Below are positions 26,469 to 35,241 of a DNA stretch of 48,377 nucleotides, one piece after another (within the stretch, counting starts at the first letter, position 1; each line of letters begins with the position of its first letter). Both the position numbers and the translations under genes were made by a program. Below the pieces are notes generated by a model. The model saw nothing but the letters and a program-made list of their open reading frames with translations, had not been told where the DNA came from and made no database searches. The DNA comes from Phycisphaerae bacterium. Lineage in GTDB: Bacteria; Planctomycetota; Phycisphaerae; JAAYCJ01. The stretch lies in contig JAAYCJ010000073.1 in NCBI GenBank assembly GCA_012729815.1, positions 1 to 48,377 of the forward strand, written 5' to 3'.

Positions 26469-29400
26469 TCAGTCCCGCCTGAAACTCACTCCCCTGGTCG
26501 TCACCTCTCGCCAACCGGGCAGCAAGAGGCACCCAAACACGATCAGCCCGATCAGCGCCATGCCCAGTATGCCACAGGCCGAACCGGGCAGCTCAGCCGG
26601 CTCCGCGTCTTGTGGACAATCATCGAGAACCGCCGGCGCCTCGCCGAATACCTGCTTGTAGGCCTCCTCAAACGACATCACGATCCCAGCCGCCGCACCG
26701 TAGCCCTGACCGTAGTAGGCGGCCAGGATGCTCAAGTCGGCGAGGCTCACCGCCCCGTCGCCGGTGAAATCGCCATCGGCCCATGTCATACCGCTGACGG
26801 TGCCGTAGTGGGCCGCCAGAACGGACAGATCGCCGAGACTCACAGCACCATCAAGGTTCGCATCACCGGGCCAGAGGAACTCGTCGGCTCCGATGTCCAC
26901 TCGACCGCCAACCATGCGGGGAAGGAAATCCATGTCAAGCTGATCGCCCGCGGCAAGGCCGGGATCGCCGGCGTCCCGGCAGGGCGAAGTCGAGGTCAGG
27001 TGGTAATCGTTGTCACCGAAGGTGTTGGGATCGTCGTCCGCGCCGTCGGCGTCGGCAAACAGCGGGTCCTGCCCGATGTTCCCGGTTCCACCCAACCCGC
27101 CCGTCCAGCCCTGAATGCAGCAGTAATCCACGGCAGGCGCACCGGTTCCGGCATAGATTTGAGCCGATTCGCTGGTACCGCCACTGCGGCTGTTGAGCCA
27201 GAGGATGGTACTGTTCAAAGACGGGCTGCTGGTGCCCGCGCAGTAGATACCACCACCGTCGGCACTGGTGAAGTTGCCATTGCCCGAGAGCGTACAACTG
27301 ATCAGGACGGGATTGCTGTCAAAGTTGCAGATTCCGCCGCCGAAGTAAAAGGACATGTTGCCGATCAGGCGGCAGTTCGTCAAAACGGGACTGCCGCCCA
27401 AGTTGCAGACTCCACCGCCGTACATCGCCACGTTGTCGATGAGGATGCAGTGCCGAAGGCTGGGCGATCCAGCCGCGTTGAGGAGGCCGCCGCCCATGTT
27501 CTCGGTTGATCCAGTGGCGTTGCCGCCGGTGATGGTTACTCCGTCCAGGACAGCCGTATTGTCGGTGCCGCTGCCGACAACCACGTGATAGCTGTTGTCG
27601 GAATTGCTGCCGACAGCCCCGATGTCACCGCTCAGAACCGTCACGTTGTGATTCGGGCGGCGCTGAGACCGGTCCGTCTCCTGGCCGGAGAAGCCGCCAT
27701 AGATGCTCAATCCGTTGAGCAACTGGAACGAGAGATCGCGACGGTTCGTTCCCTGGTCCGGCCGATACGTCCCGCCGGCAACCCAGATCTCGGCCACCAC
27801 GCCGCCGGAACCCGCCGCGGCGGTCAGAGCGGCCTGCAGATCGTTGTAGGCGGTGGCCCACGTGTACCCGTCACCGCCGGCCGCGGCGGCCGAGTCGACC
27901 ACAAGGATCGACGGCGGCGTCACTTCAAGTATCGCCGTCCGACTCGCCACCGTGCCGCACGCATTGCTGACGTAGCAGACCACGGCCGCACCCGTATCGG
28001 TGAGTTCCAGCCCGGTCAGGTGCAGCGACGCCGAGTCGCCGCCGACCTCCATGCCGTTCTTCTCCCACCGGTAGTGCAGCGTGCCGCTGCCGGCCGCCGT
28101 CACGCTAAACGTCGCGCCCTGCACCAGCGAGATGCTGGCATCCTGCGGCTGCTGGGTGATCTGCGGGCCGCATGCGGTCACGCTGTTGATCGCGCCGGGC
28201 GTGCCGTGTCCGGTCGAAGCGGCCCAGCTCGAGGCCGCGCCGTTGTCCGTGGCCGGGCAGATCAGTTCCAGCGTGGGCCCGGTTCCATCCGGCGCGGTCG
28301 GCCAGGGCGAGACGTCGCCGTAAGTCACCGTGTCGATCAGGTATCCGTCCGCGTCGTACAGGCTGATCTGTTCGCCGCCGTTACTGGCGTTGAACGTGAA
28401 ATCGCCGATGTAATTCTCGACCTGCGGGAAGAAGCTGTGGAAGTACACCTGGTTGTTGCACAGCACCAGGTAGTCCCGCGGACCGATCGACGTGTGCGGC
28501 GGAAAGACGTAGACGTTATTCGGATCGGAGTCGGTGAACTGCCAGCCGGACAGATCGACCTCCCAGTCATTGGGATTGAACAGCTCGATCCAGTCCTGGG
28601 CGTCGAAATCAGCCGCCGAGTTGTAGTTGATCTCGTTGATGATGATCGGATTGGTGTTGCCGGCGTCGGCCACAAAATTGGCGGTCAGAGTCGCGGTTCC
28701 TGTCGGCGTCATCAGCATCGAAGGCCCGCCGCTGCATTCGGTCCAGTTGGCGAATCGATACCCGCGGTTGGGCATCGCCATGACCTTGATCGGCACGTCG
28801 AGGAAGTAGGTGCCCGCGCACGCCCCACTCGGTTCGGTCGGCAGGACCAGCCGGTTGACCTTGACCCGCCCAGCCTCGGCCGGCGAGACGTTGAAGGTGA
28901 TCTCCGCGCTGCCGCTGAGACCGAAATGGCTGATCACGTGCTGCCGGACGTATGGCGCCCGGCTGGTGGCGAAGTCCATCTGCCGCTGAATCTCGTTTTC
29001 CCACTGGCTCATCGAGGGAATCCCCACCAGCCAGGGGTTGATCGTTCCACTCCAGGGGTTATAGACCCCGCCCCACCGTCCGATGTGGTCAAGCATCTCC
29101 GGCTCAAGCAGCGCCTGCTTCTCCGCGATCTCGGCGAGCACGCGGTCCGGACGGAACGTCACGTTCATGTGGTCGGCCATGTCGCGGATGAACCGCGTCT
29201 GGAAATCGCCGTTCTGCAGCAGCGTGCGGAAGAGCTCCGTGGACCACGGCTTGTTGGACCAGTGTGAGGACGTGGCCGTGGTCGCGTGCTCGATCATGTC
29301 GTACTGCTCGTAAAGGCCGGTCTCGACGACCCGCGAATTGGGCCGAGGCGAACAGAAGGCGTAGTCCGTGTCGATCAGCATCCACCGCCACCGGCCGTTG

Positions 29401-31031
29401 TCCACCCGCGGCCGCCAGTAGCGGGTGTTGCCGCTTGGCCAGTCGGTGTTCGCGATGTAGATCTCCGAAGCCATGTAATCGAGGTAGTTGTCAACCTCCA
29501 TGAAGGTCCGGACATGCGCGAACGGCGCGGGATAGCGCAGGTCGTTGGCCCGGATGTAGTCCAGCAGCCCCTGGTAGTGCGTCGCGTCGCCCGCCGCCAC
29601 GTCCATGTTGTCCACCAGGATGTCAACCTCGGTCGGCTCAATGTTGTAGTGCGACGCCACGTACTGGTCGTTGCGGCGCTCGCGGATGTTGATGATGCCG
29701 TAGTATTCGCCGTTCAGGTAGATGTGGGCCGGGCGATAGGCGTGCGTGTCCAGGTCCAGTTCGTCCACCAGACCCCAGGTCGTTAACGCATCCTGGAACA
29801 ACGTATAGCTCCAGTCGTCGCCCGAACAGCGCAGCGTCAACCCCTCAAAGACGTCGATATCCCGGTCGGGAAACACCCGGTAGTCGATCTCGCCCGCTCC
29901 ATACGCGCTGCGGGCGTAGAGGGCCATCGGTTTCTGCGGCCCAAGCCGGCTGATGTCGCCTCCGGTCTTGACGCCGATGCCCTGGCTGACGCCCAGCGTC
30001 CCATCCGGCTCAAAGAGTTCCAGGTACGCCGCCCGCTCCCAATCCTCCCACACGTTGGCCGAGCCGAACCGCGTCCCGGTGTACGGCGGCGGGCCCATCA
30101 CGAAGATGCCGATCAGATCGTCCCAGAGGTTGGCGGGCGTCGAGGACAGGCTGATCACCGGCAGCGTCGGCGCGGCTTCCAGAATGAAAGTGCGGGTGAC
30201 CGTCTGGCTGGGCATGTACCCCGGTCGGACCGCCTTGGCCCTGACCACCGTGGTGGAGCTGATCGCGATCGGTCCGCTGTATTGATAGGTGTCGTAATAG
30301 CGAGTCTCGGTGGACCCGCCGTAGTATTCTTCGTAGCGGTAGGTGTACGGGTTGTGCGAGGCCCCTTCCGTGGGCTCGCTGCCGTCGAGCGTGTAGTAGA
30401 TGGTCGCGTTCGGGTCCGGCGAACTGAGTGTCAGCGAGAACGAACCGGCGCAGAATCCCGCCGCGTGCGAGAACACGGGCGACGAGGCATATCCCGGCGA
30501 GCCCGCCGTGGTGTTCGAGGCGCCGGGAGTGGCGTCGGCGAAGTAATACCAGGTGGCGCTGCCGTCGGGCTGGCGGCCCATCGACACGTCGGTGGACTGG
30601 ACGTCGAAATTCAGGCTGTCGATCACGCTCGTCCCGTCCGCGGCCACCAGGCCGATGTCCTCGCCGTCGGCGCTGAGCTTCATGGCCACGTGCAGCGGGC
30701 CTTGGGTCGCCACGTCGTCAAACCAGATGATCAGAAAGCCGCCCGCTGGTATGGTGGTCGTCGCCGAGTACCCGGTTGGAATCTGGGCCTTGGTCAGGTC
30801 GGACAGGTCGTCGGTCACGTACATCCCGCCGATGTCCACGGCCGTGCCGCCCCCGTTGTAGATCTCGACCCAATCGTCGTACTCACCGTACTCGTCGTCG
30901 ATCGTCGTGTCGTTGGTCGCCATGAACTCGTTGATGAACAGGAGTTGCCCTCGCGCGGGAACGGCGCTTGCCGCCCACACGCCCGCAGCCAACAGACCAA
31001 TCAGTACCGCATTCCGCTTCACCGCACGCAT
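26469..31031 (-). CDS. Giant CotH-kinase protein with lamin-tail, Ig, beta-helix and dockerin modules
   Basis: A 1520-residue exported protein with a signal peptide ending near residue 28. Order: lamin-tail domain 1 (about 30-175), chitobiase-like domain (about 185-285; IYYTLDGSEPTEG), and CotH kinase (about 290-640; GEYYGIINIRERRNDQYVA and the Asp pair in MLIDTDYAF near 550). Next come one InlB-like unit, lamin-tail domain 2 (about 808-960; INEINYNSAADFDAQDWIEL) and an Ig-like domain (about 965-1060; ITQQPQDASISLVQGATF). A right-handed beta-helix of the choice-of-anchor type covers about 1065-1380 (YTWATAYNDLQAAL). Two dockerin-type calcium loops (GDANLDGAVSLGDLS, GDFTGDGAVSLADLS, about 1400-1455) precede a C-terminal hydrophobic helix ending GWRE. 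The first half is paralogous to the next gene; the second half is unique. No cohesin is seen. Confidence 0.9.
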   Translation of the reverse strand: MRAVKRNAVLIGLLAAGVWAASAVPARGQLLFINEFMATNDTTIDDEYGEYDDWVEIYNGGGTAVDIGGMYVTDDLSDLTKAQIPTGYSATTTIPAGGFLIIWFDDVATQGPLHVAMKLSADGEDIGLVAADGTSVIDSLNFDVQSTDVSMGRQPDGSATWYYFADATPGASNTTAGSPGYASSPVFSHAAGFCAGSFSLTLSSPDPNATIYYTLDGSEPTEGASHNPYTYRYEEYYGGSTETRYYDTYQYSGPIAISSTTVVRAKAVRPGYMPSQTVTRTFILEAAPTLPVISLSSTPANLWDDLIGIFVMGPPPYTGTRFGSANVWEDWERAAYLELFEPDGTLGVSQGIGVKTGGDISRLGPQKPMALYARSAYGAGEIDYRVFPDRDIDVFEGLTLRCSGDDWSYTLFQDALTTWGLVDELDLDTHAYRPAHIYLNGEYYGIINIRERRNDQYVASHYNIEPTEVDILVDNMDVAAGDATHYQGLLDYIRANDLRYPAPFAHVRTFMEVDNYLDYMASEIYIANTDWPSGNTRYWRPRVDNGRWRWMLIDTDYAFCSPRPNSRVVETGLYEQYDMIEHATTATSSHWSNKPWSTELFRTLLQNGDFQTRFIRDMADHMNVTFRPDRVLAEIAEKQALLEPEMLDHIGRWGGVYNPWSGTINPWLVGIPSMSQWENEIQRQMDFATSRAPYVRQHVISHFGLSGSAEITFNVSPAEAGRVKVNRLVLPTEPSGACAGTYFLDVPIKVMAMPNRGYRFANWTECSGGPSMLMTPTGTATLTANFVADAGNTNPIIINEINYNSAADFDAQDWIELFNPNDWEVDLSGWQFTDSDPNNVYVFPPHTSIGPRDYLVLCNNQVYFHSFFPQVENYIGDFTFNASNGGEQISLYDADGYLIDTVTYGDVSPWPTAPDGTGPTLELICPATDNGAASSWAASTGHGTPGAINSVTACGPQITQQPQDASISLVQGATFSVTAAGSGTLHYRWEKNGMEVGGDSASLHLTGLELTDTGAAVVCYVSNACGTVASRTAILEVTPPSILVVDSAAAAGGDGYTWATAYNDLQAALTAAAGSGGVVAEIWVAGGTYRPDQGTNRRDLSFQLLNGLSIYGGFSGQETDRSQRRPNHNVTVLSGDIGAVGSNSDNSYHVVVGSGTDNTAVLDGVTITGGNATGSTENMGGGLLNAAGSPSLRHCILIDNVAMYGGGVCNLGGSPVLTNCRLIGNMSFYFGGGICNFDSNPVLISCTLSGNGNFTSADGGGIYCAGTSSPSLNSTILWLNSRSGGTSESAQIYAGTGAPAVDYCCIQGWTGGLGGTGNIGQDPLFADADGADDDPNTFGDNDYHLTSTSPCRDAGDPGLAAGDQLDMDFLPRMVGGRVDIGADEFLWPGDANLDGAVSLGDLSVLAAHYGTVSGMTWADGDFTGDGAVSLADLSILAAYYGQGYGAAAGIVMSFEEAYKQVFGEAPAVLDDCPQDAEPAELPGSACGILGMALIGLIVFGCLLLPGWREVTTRGVSFRRD

Positions 31032-31083
31032 GTCGTCTTCCCTTCCTTCACCTGTCCGCGTCCGCGTTCCCAGAACTCACCGT

Positions 31084-32216
31084 TCAGCGGGACCGGACCA
31101 CCACCACTTCACCGGGAAACAATCGCATCTCATGAGGCACGGTCACGAGCACCGCCCGTCCCCATTCCGCCACCGCTGGGTTCCGCCACAGTTGCATCGG
31201 CTTGGTCTCAACCGCCGGCGCCAGCATCTGCACGGTCGAAAGCCCCATCCGCGTCGGATCCGCCCGCGTCACCAGTTCCACCCGCATCCCCTTCTCAGCC
31301 TCGTTGAACTCCCGATCGCTCAGGTAGGCCAGCACGGACGTCGGCTCCTTCGCCACCACCGACACCAGCGGATCGCCCGGCCGCACCGCCTCGCCGGCGC
31401 CGCGAAACACCGCGATGACCGTGCCGTCCATCGGCGAAGTCAGCACCAGCATCGCCCGTTCGACCGACAACTCAGCGACTCGCCGGTCCTGGACGGTGAT
31501 CGCCTCGCGAAGCGGGGCCAGCGTCGTCTCAAGGCTCGGAACGGCCGGATGTTGCGCCTCGAAATCCGCCAGACGGCGCTGGGCGTCGGCCAGATCGTTC
31601 CTGGCCTGGACCAGGGCCGCTTCATCCTCCTCGATCCTCTTCCGCAACGAGGCATAAGGCGAGCGGACATCTTCCGGTTGGCCGGAAGCGGCGGCGTCGC
31701 TCGGCTGCGCGCTCTGCAAGACCTCCGCCTGCAGTTTCAGGTCCGCCAGCGCGATCCGGTCCGTCTCAATCTCGGTGGTCAGATCGAGCACCCGAAGACG
31801 GACGGTCTCGACGTCCGTGGCGAACCGGCGGCCCTCAGCCGTCCGGGCCAACTGCTGATTCTGAGCGTCGGCCTCGAGCCGGGCCTCCGTCGCCGCCAGT
31901 TCCGCCCGGAGCCGGGCGACCTCAGCCGAGGCGGTCGCCAAGGCGCTGCGAACCTGGTCGTCCTCCAGAACCGCCAATGTCTGGCCCTGACGAACCTCGT
32001 CGAACAGCCGAATCGGCATCAAACGCCCCCCCCCGTGCATACCGACGCGATCTGCCGGGTCTCGCTCTGGGCGATCCCGAGCGCCTGGAAGCGAACCCTC
32101 CGGCCAGAGCTCAGCCACACCACCATCGCCACCGCCGCCAACCAGACGATGATCGACACGCCGTGGCGGCGTCCCATCCGCTTGGCGTGATCCAGCCAGT
32201 AATTCACCGTTGCCAT
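31084..32216 (-). pseudogene. HlyD-like membrane adaptor, split by a frameshift in a G9 tract
   Basis: The N-terminus from ATG 32216 (MATVNYWLDHAKRMGRRHG, then a membrane helix) runs into TGA just after a nine-G tract (C's at 32026-32034 on the plus strand). The rest continues in another frame: a lipoyl-like half-site (LFDEVRQGQTLAVLEDDQV), a long coiled coil, a second half-site (LTSPMDGTVIAVFRGAGEAVRPGDPLVSVV) and a beta-barrel ending LFPGEVVVVRSR. Joined, this is a normal HlyD-type adaptor of about 377 residues, anchored in the inner membrane with a periplasmic body. One extra G (or two fewer) restores the frame. It may be a sequencing error, a real mutation or a phase-variable switch. GAGG lies 8 bases before the ATG, and the gene starts 3 bases after the DUF4956 stop, so they are coupled. 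Confidence 0.8.
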
Positions 32217-32219
32217 GAC

Positions 32220-32915
32220 TTAAACCTCAAGGAGTTCTTCTTGCACGGTCAGGGCGATCTCCGAGATTCCCTCGACGGACTCCAGGGCCGAGACCAGGTC
32301 CTCGTTCCGCGAACGGTCGCGCACCATCAATTGATAGGCGTACTCCGCCGCCTGCGAACCCAGCACGTCCTGGACTGAAATCAGCGTGAAGTGGTTGCAG
32401 TATCGCTTCAGGACGTCCAGCAGCGGATGTCCCGGAGCCAACCCGCCTCGCAGGCGGAACCGCAGGTACGCGTTCAGCGGCTGGTGCGAGCCAAACGACG
32501 TCCAGTGCAGATAAATCGCGATCAAACACAACACGATCGTGCCCAAAACCGCCACCTCGTGCCGCTGGGCTCCCGCCGCCATCCCCACCACCAGCGCGCA
32601 GAACACGAACGCCATGTCGCGCGTGTCCTTCAGAATGTTCCGGAACCGGATGATCGCCAGCGCCCCCATCAACCCGAAGGCGGTGATGATGCTGTTGCCG
32701 ATCACCGCCATCACCATCGCCACCACCACCGTGATCAGAATCAGCGACTGCACGAACGATCGCGAGTACGACAGACCGCTGTGAGTCATGTAGTAGACCC
32801 ACGCGAAGACCTGACCGAGGACGAAGGCGAGGAGGAGTGATACCAGGACGTCCAGGGGAGAAACCCTCTCTCCGCCGACGCCGAAGTTCTCGAAGAATTG
32901 CAGTAGTCCGTCCAT
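32220..32915 (-). CDS. DUF4956 family membrane protein
   Basis: 231 residues from ATG 32915 (MDGLLQFFENFGVGG). Four or so membrane helices occupy the first 150 residues, with the conserved core SFVQSLILITVVVAMVMAVI, GLMGALAIIRFRNILKDTRD and AFVFCALVVGMAAG. A cytoplasmic alpha-beta domain follows (about 160-231) resembling an ACT-like or MgtC-like C-terminus. The family has no proven function; I recall it as a frequent neighbour of VTC-domain proteins, which is also the case here. The longer open frame to 33101 is rejected because it would lie wholly inside the VTC gene and has no membrane-protein N-terminus. The true start lies inside the VTC frame, giving a 130-base overlap. Confidence 0.85.
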   Translation of the reverse strand: MDGLLQFFENFGVGGERVSPLDVLVSLLLAFVLGQVFAWVYYMTHSGLSYSRSFVQSLILITVVVAMVMAVIGNSIITAFGLMGALAIIRFRNILKDTRDMAFVFCALVVGMAAGAQRHEVAVLGTIVLCLIAIYLHWTSFGSHQPLNAYLRFRLRGGLAPGHPLLDVLKRYCNHFTLISVQDVLGSQAAEYAYQLMVRDRSRNEDLVSALESVEGISEIALTVQEELLEV

Positions 32916-33676
32916 TTCGCCACTCCCGCGCGCACCGGGGCGCAAAAGCCCAGCAGCCGCGCCTGTTGTACACTGCTGACGTATTTGGCCACCGACCGCT
33001 GCATCAGGTCGAAGCGCCTGACCATGCCGTTGAGCCAAGCCGGATAGCGCCCGGTGAACTTGATCTCCAGAATCACCCCAGGCATCGTCACCCGCCGCCA
33101 ACCCTCACCCGCCATCTGCAGCTCGGCCCGCTGGGTCACCTGCATCGACAGATCCCGGTCGAACGTGATCCGCACCGGATCGCCCGCGAGGCTCTCGAAG
33201 GCCTGCCGCATGTAGCGAACCCGAATCACCGGCTTGGCCTTGATCCGCTCCATGTAGAACAGGAACTGCTCCAGCTTTCGATCGGCCGGGGCATCGCCCG
33301 GCGACGCCTGAAGGTACTTCTCCAGGGCCCACGCCGGCACCCGGACCCGCGACTTGATCACCGCCCGATTCACCCGGCGCTTGATCTCGAAAAACCGCGG
33401 GTAGTCCAGATCGTCGGTGTAGCTGCGGACCCGCAGCTTCACCCGGTTCTTCTCCCCCGTCATCGTCTGGCGGCACAGCAGCAGATTGTCGGAATCCAGG
33501 TAGAGGCTGACGATCGGATAGGCCCCTCGCTCGTGTGACCGGGCGTGACGATCAAGCCGCATGAACGGACGCAGATATACCACCATGGCCGCGGCCTGCG
33601 CTTCGCTGATCAGGTACTTGATCTCGAAGCGAGACTCGATACTCCGAGGTCTCTGATTTTCCACAACTCCCAGCAT
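32786..33676 (-). CDS. VTC-domain protein (polyphosphate polymerase-like)
   Basis: A 296-residue protein of the VTC/CYTH-like tunnel fold. Basic and acidic strands that line the tunnel are visible: SRFEIKYLIS (about 14-24), VSLYLDSDN (about 56), RVKLRVRSY (about 78-86), FFEIKRRVNRAVIKSRV (about 95-111), PVIRVRYMRQAF, VRITFDRDLS and VILEIKFTGRYPAWL. In yeast Vtc4 this fold polymerises ATP gamma-phosphate into polyphosphate. The EIK, KLRVR, EIKRR and LEIKF motifs needed for nucleotide and metal binding all appear intact. The last 45 residues overlap DUF4956 in another frame and look low-complexity. First gene of the CotH cassette; no strong promoter was recognised upstream on the minus strand. 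Confidence 0.87.
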   Translation of the reverse strand: MLGVVENQRPRSIESRFEIKYLISEAQAAAMVVYLRPFMRLDRHARSHERGAYPIVSLYLDSDNLLLCRQTMTGEKNRVKLRVRSYTDDLDYPRFFEIKRRVNRAVIKSRVRVPAWALEKYLQASPGDAPADRKLEQFLFYMERIKAKPVIRVRYMRQAFESLAGDPVRITFDRDLSMQVTQRAELQMAGEGWRRVTMPGVILEIKFTGRYPAWLNGMVRRFDLMQRSVAKYVSSVQQARLLGFCAPVRAGVAKWTDYCNSSRTSASAERGFLPWTSWYHSSSPSSSVRSSRGSTT

Positions 33677-33709
33677 CGACCCAATCTACAATTATGCAGA
33701 AAAATCAAC

Positions 33710-33726
33710 TGGCACTTATCTTGCAT
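33710..33726 (+). promoter_or_regulatory. Orphan sigma-54 promoter-like sequence
   Basis: TGGCAC-TTATC-TTGCAT matches the -24/-12 sigma-54 consensus (TGGCAC-N5-TTGCW) completely. It reads to the right into about 237 bases with no gene and then antisense to the VKOR-DsbA gene. It may drive an unrecognised small RNA or be fortuitous. Confidence 0.4.
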
Positions 33727-33930
33727 CGCCTGCGTCCAAGAGCCACATCTGAATATCCAGACGAGTTGCCAATGGACCAGCCTACTAGGAATCCGGACCC
33801 GACCTCTGGCTTATACGGATGAAATGAATCCCTAAATCCCTTTTAACACCCGACGCAAGCCCTGTCAAGTCAACAAGGTTAATCCCGCTTCAAGGAATGA
33901 CTTAGAATCGATCAGCCCTGCCAGGAACGC

Positions 33931-33955
33931 CGGGCGCGAAGGCCTGTGGCGCCCG
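33931..33955 (-). terminator. GC-rich stem-loop after the VKOR-DsbA gene
   Basis: CGGGCGC and GCGCCCG form a 7-bp stem with an 11-base loop, starting 8 bases beyond the stop codon of the minus-strand gene. No T-run follows, so intrinsic termination is uncertain. Confidence 0.3.
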
Positions 33956-33963
33956 CGACGTCG

Positions 33964-35241
33964 CTAGTGCTGGCTCGGGGCGGGCAAGGATGTCGGGTCC
34001 GAGGCGGCAGTCGAAGCACCGGAGAGCTGATCGGCCGCCATCCGTTTGAGGACCTCAGGATTGCGCCAGGCGTCGCCGATGAACCGGCCGTTCAGGAAGA
34101 TCGCCGGAACCCCCTTGAAATCAAGAGATTTGGCGGTCTCAAGGTCGCCCGCCACCTTCTCCCGCACCTCTTGCGAGGTCCAGACTTCCACGAAGCGGTC
34201 TCGATCGAGCCCGATCTCCTCGGCGATCTGGAGATACGGACTCCGGTCCAGCTGCTTGTGCTGCTCGACCAGCGCCTGGTGATATTGCCAGAAAGCCTCG
34301 TCGCCCCCCAGGACGGCGGCGGCTTCCGCGGCGTAGGCGGCCCGGCATGCATACGGATGCAGGTTGCTCGATACCTGATCGTTGCACTCGCGGGCCAGGG
34401 GCCAATGCCGCACGATCACGACGATGTCCGCCGGCTGGGGATGCTCCTGGCGAAACCCGTCGATCGCCCGCCATGCATCAGTGCAGCTATCGCACTGGAA
34501 GTCTTTGTAAATAATAAACTTAATAGGCGCCTCGGGGTCGCCCAGGATGTGGTCGGCCGGCCTGATCGCCAGTTCCCGGGGCGCCTGCGAGGCAAACCGC
34601 CAGAGCTGGTACTCAGCGTCTTCGGCGATCTGCATGTAGCTCTGCTTGTACTGGACCATCATGGTGCCGGTCATGCCGGCAAACGCCCATCCCACCATGG
34701 CGACAAAGATCAGCCCCACCACCGCGGCCTTGGGGATGCACGTGCGGACCGACAGGCGGTAGCCCGACCGGTAACACCGCCATCCCGCTATCAGGCCCGC
34801 ACCGATCAGCAGAAAATTGCACACGTGGACCAACAGGCACCACCCGCAGTTGCCGGGAAGCACCAGATACAAAATCCCGAGCAGAGCCACCGAAACAGTA
34901 AGCCCTACAGATAAAAATGCAACGAGAAGAATATTGAAGGCATCGTGGCCGAACACGATCAGCCAAATCGCCACAGATAAGAAGTAGAGCAGCCCGTAGA
35001 GCGACAAAGGCAATCCAAGAAACTTGCCGTACCGGCTGGCGAAAACGCCGCTGCAGCCGTAGCTCGAAAGGCCGTCGTCCCCGCAGAGCCACTGCCATTC
35101 CAGGGCGGGAATCTGCCCGGCGGTGGCGGCCATCATGGTCCAGCAGACGCCCACGCCCAGCAGCGCCAGCACGGCCATGACACACCAGTAACAGGTCAGC
35201 TTCGGACGATCCGGCACCGCAGCCTTTTCCAGCTCAGCCAT
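33964..35241 (-). CDS. VKOR-DsbA fusion, disulfide-bond forming protein
   Basis: A 425-residue membrane protein. The first half is a vitamin K epoxide reductase-like domain with five membrane helices, loop cysteines Cys53 and Cys63, the conserved Ser in GLPLSLYG and the quinone-side active site CGWC at 132-135. The second half, after a further helix (about 170-192), is a periplasmic thioredoxin-fold DsbA-like domain with CDSC at 250-253 and the cis-Pro in KGVPAIFLNGRFIG. The protein would oxidise exported proteins and pass electrons to quinone in one chain, replacing DsbA/DsbB. This fits a cell exporting large proteins. TATAAT (35284-35279) lies upstream but without a good -35. It is separated from the CotH cassette by a 287-base gap and points the same way. 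Confidence 0.92.
   Translation of the reverse strand: MAELEKAAVPDRPKLTCYWCVMAVLALLGVGVCWTMMAATAGQIPALEWQWLCGDDGLSSYGCSGVFASRYGKFLGLPLSLYGLLYFLSVAIWLIVFGHDAFNILLVAFLSVGLTVSVALLGILYLVLPGNCGWCLLVHVCNFLLIGAGLIAGWRCYRSGYRLSVRTCIPKAAVVGLIFVAMVGWAFAGMTGTMMVQYKQSYMQIAEDAEYQLWRFASQAPRELAIRPADHILGDPEAPIKFIIYKDFQCDSCTDAWRAIDGFRQEHPQPADIVVIVRHWPLARECNDQVSSNLHPYACRAAYAAEAAAVLGGDEAFWQYHQALVEQHKQLDRSPYLQIAEEIGLDRDRFVEVWTSQEVREKVAGDLETAKSLDFKGVPAIFLNGRFIGDAWRNPEVLKRMAADQLSGASTAASDPTSLPAPSQH

Noticed and set aside
33545-33835. Possible 96-residue gene downstream-antisense of VTC
   Set aside because: It begins inside VTC on the other strand, has no ribosome site and no family resemblance.
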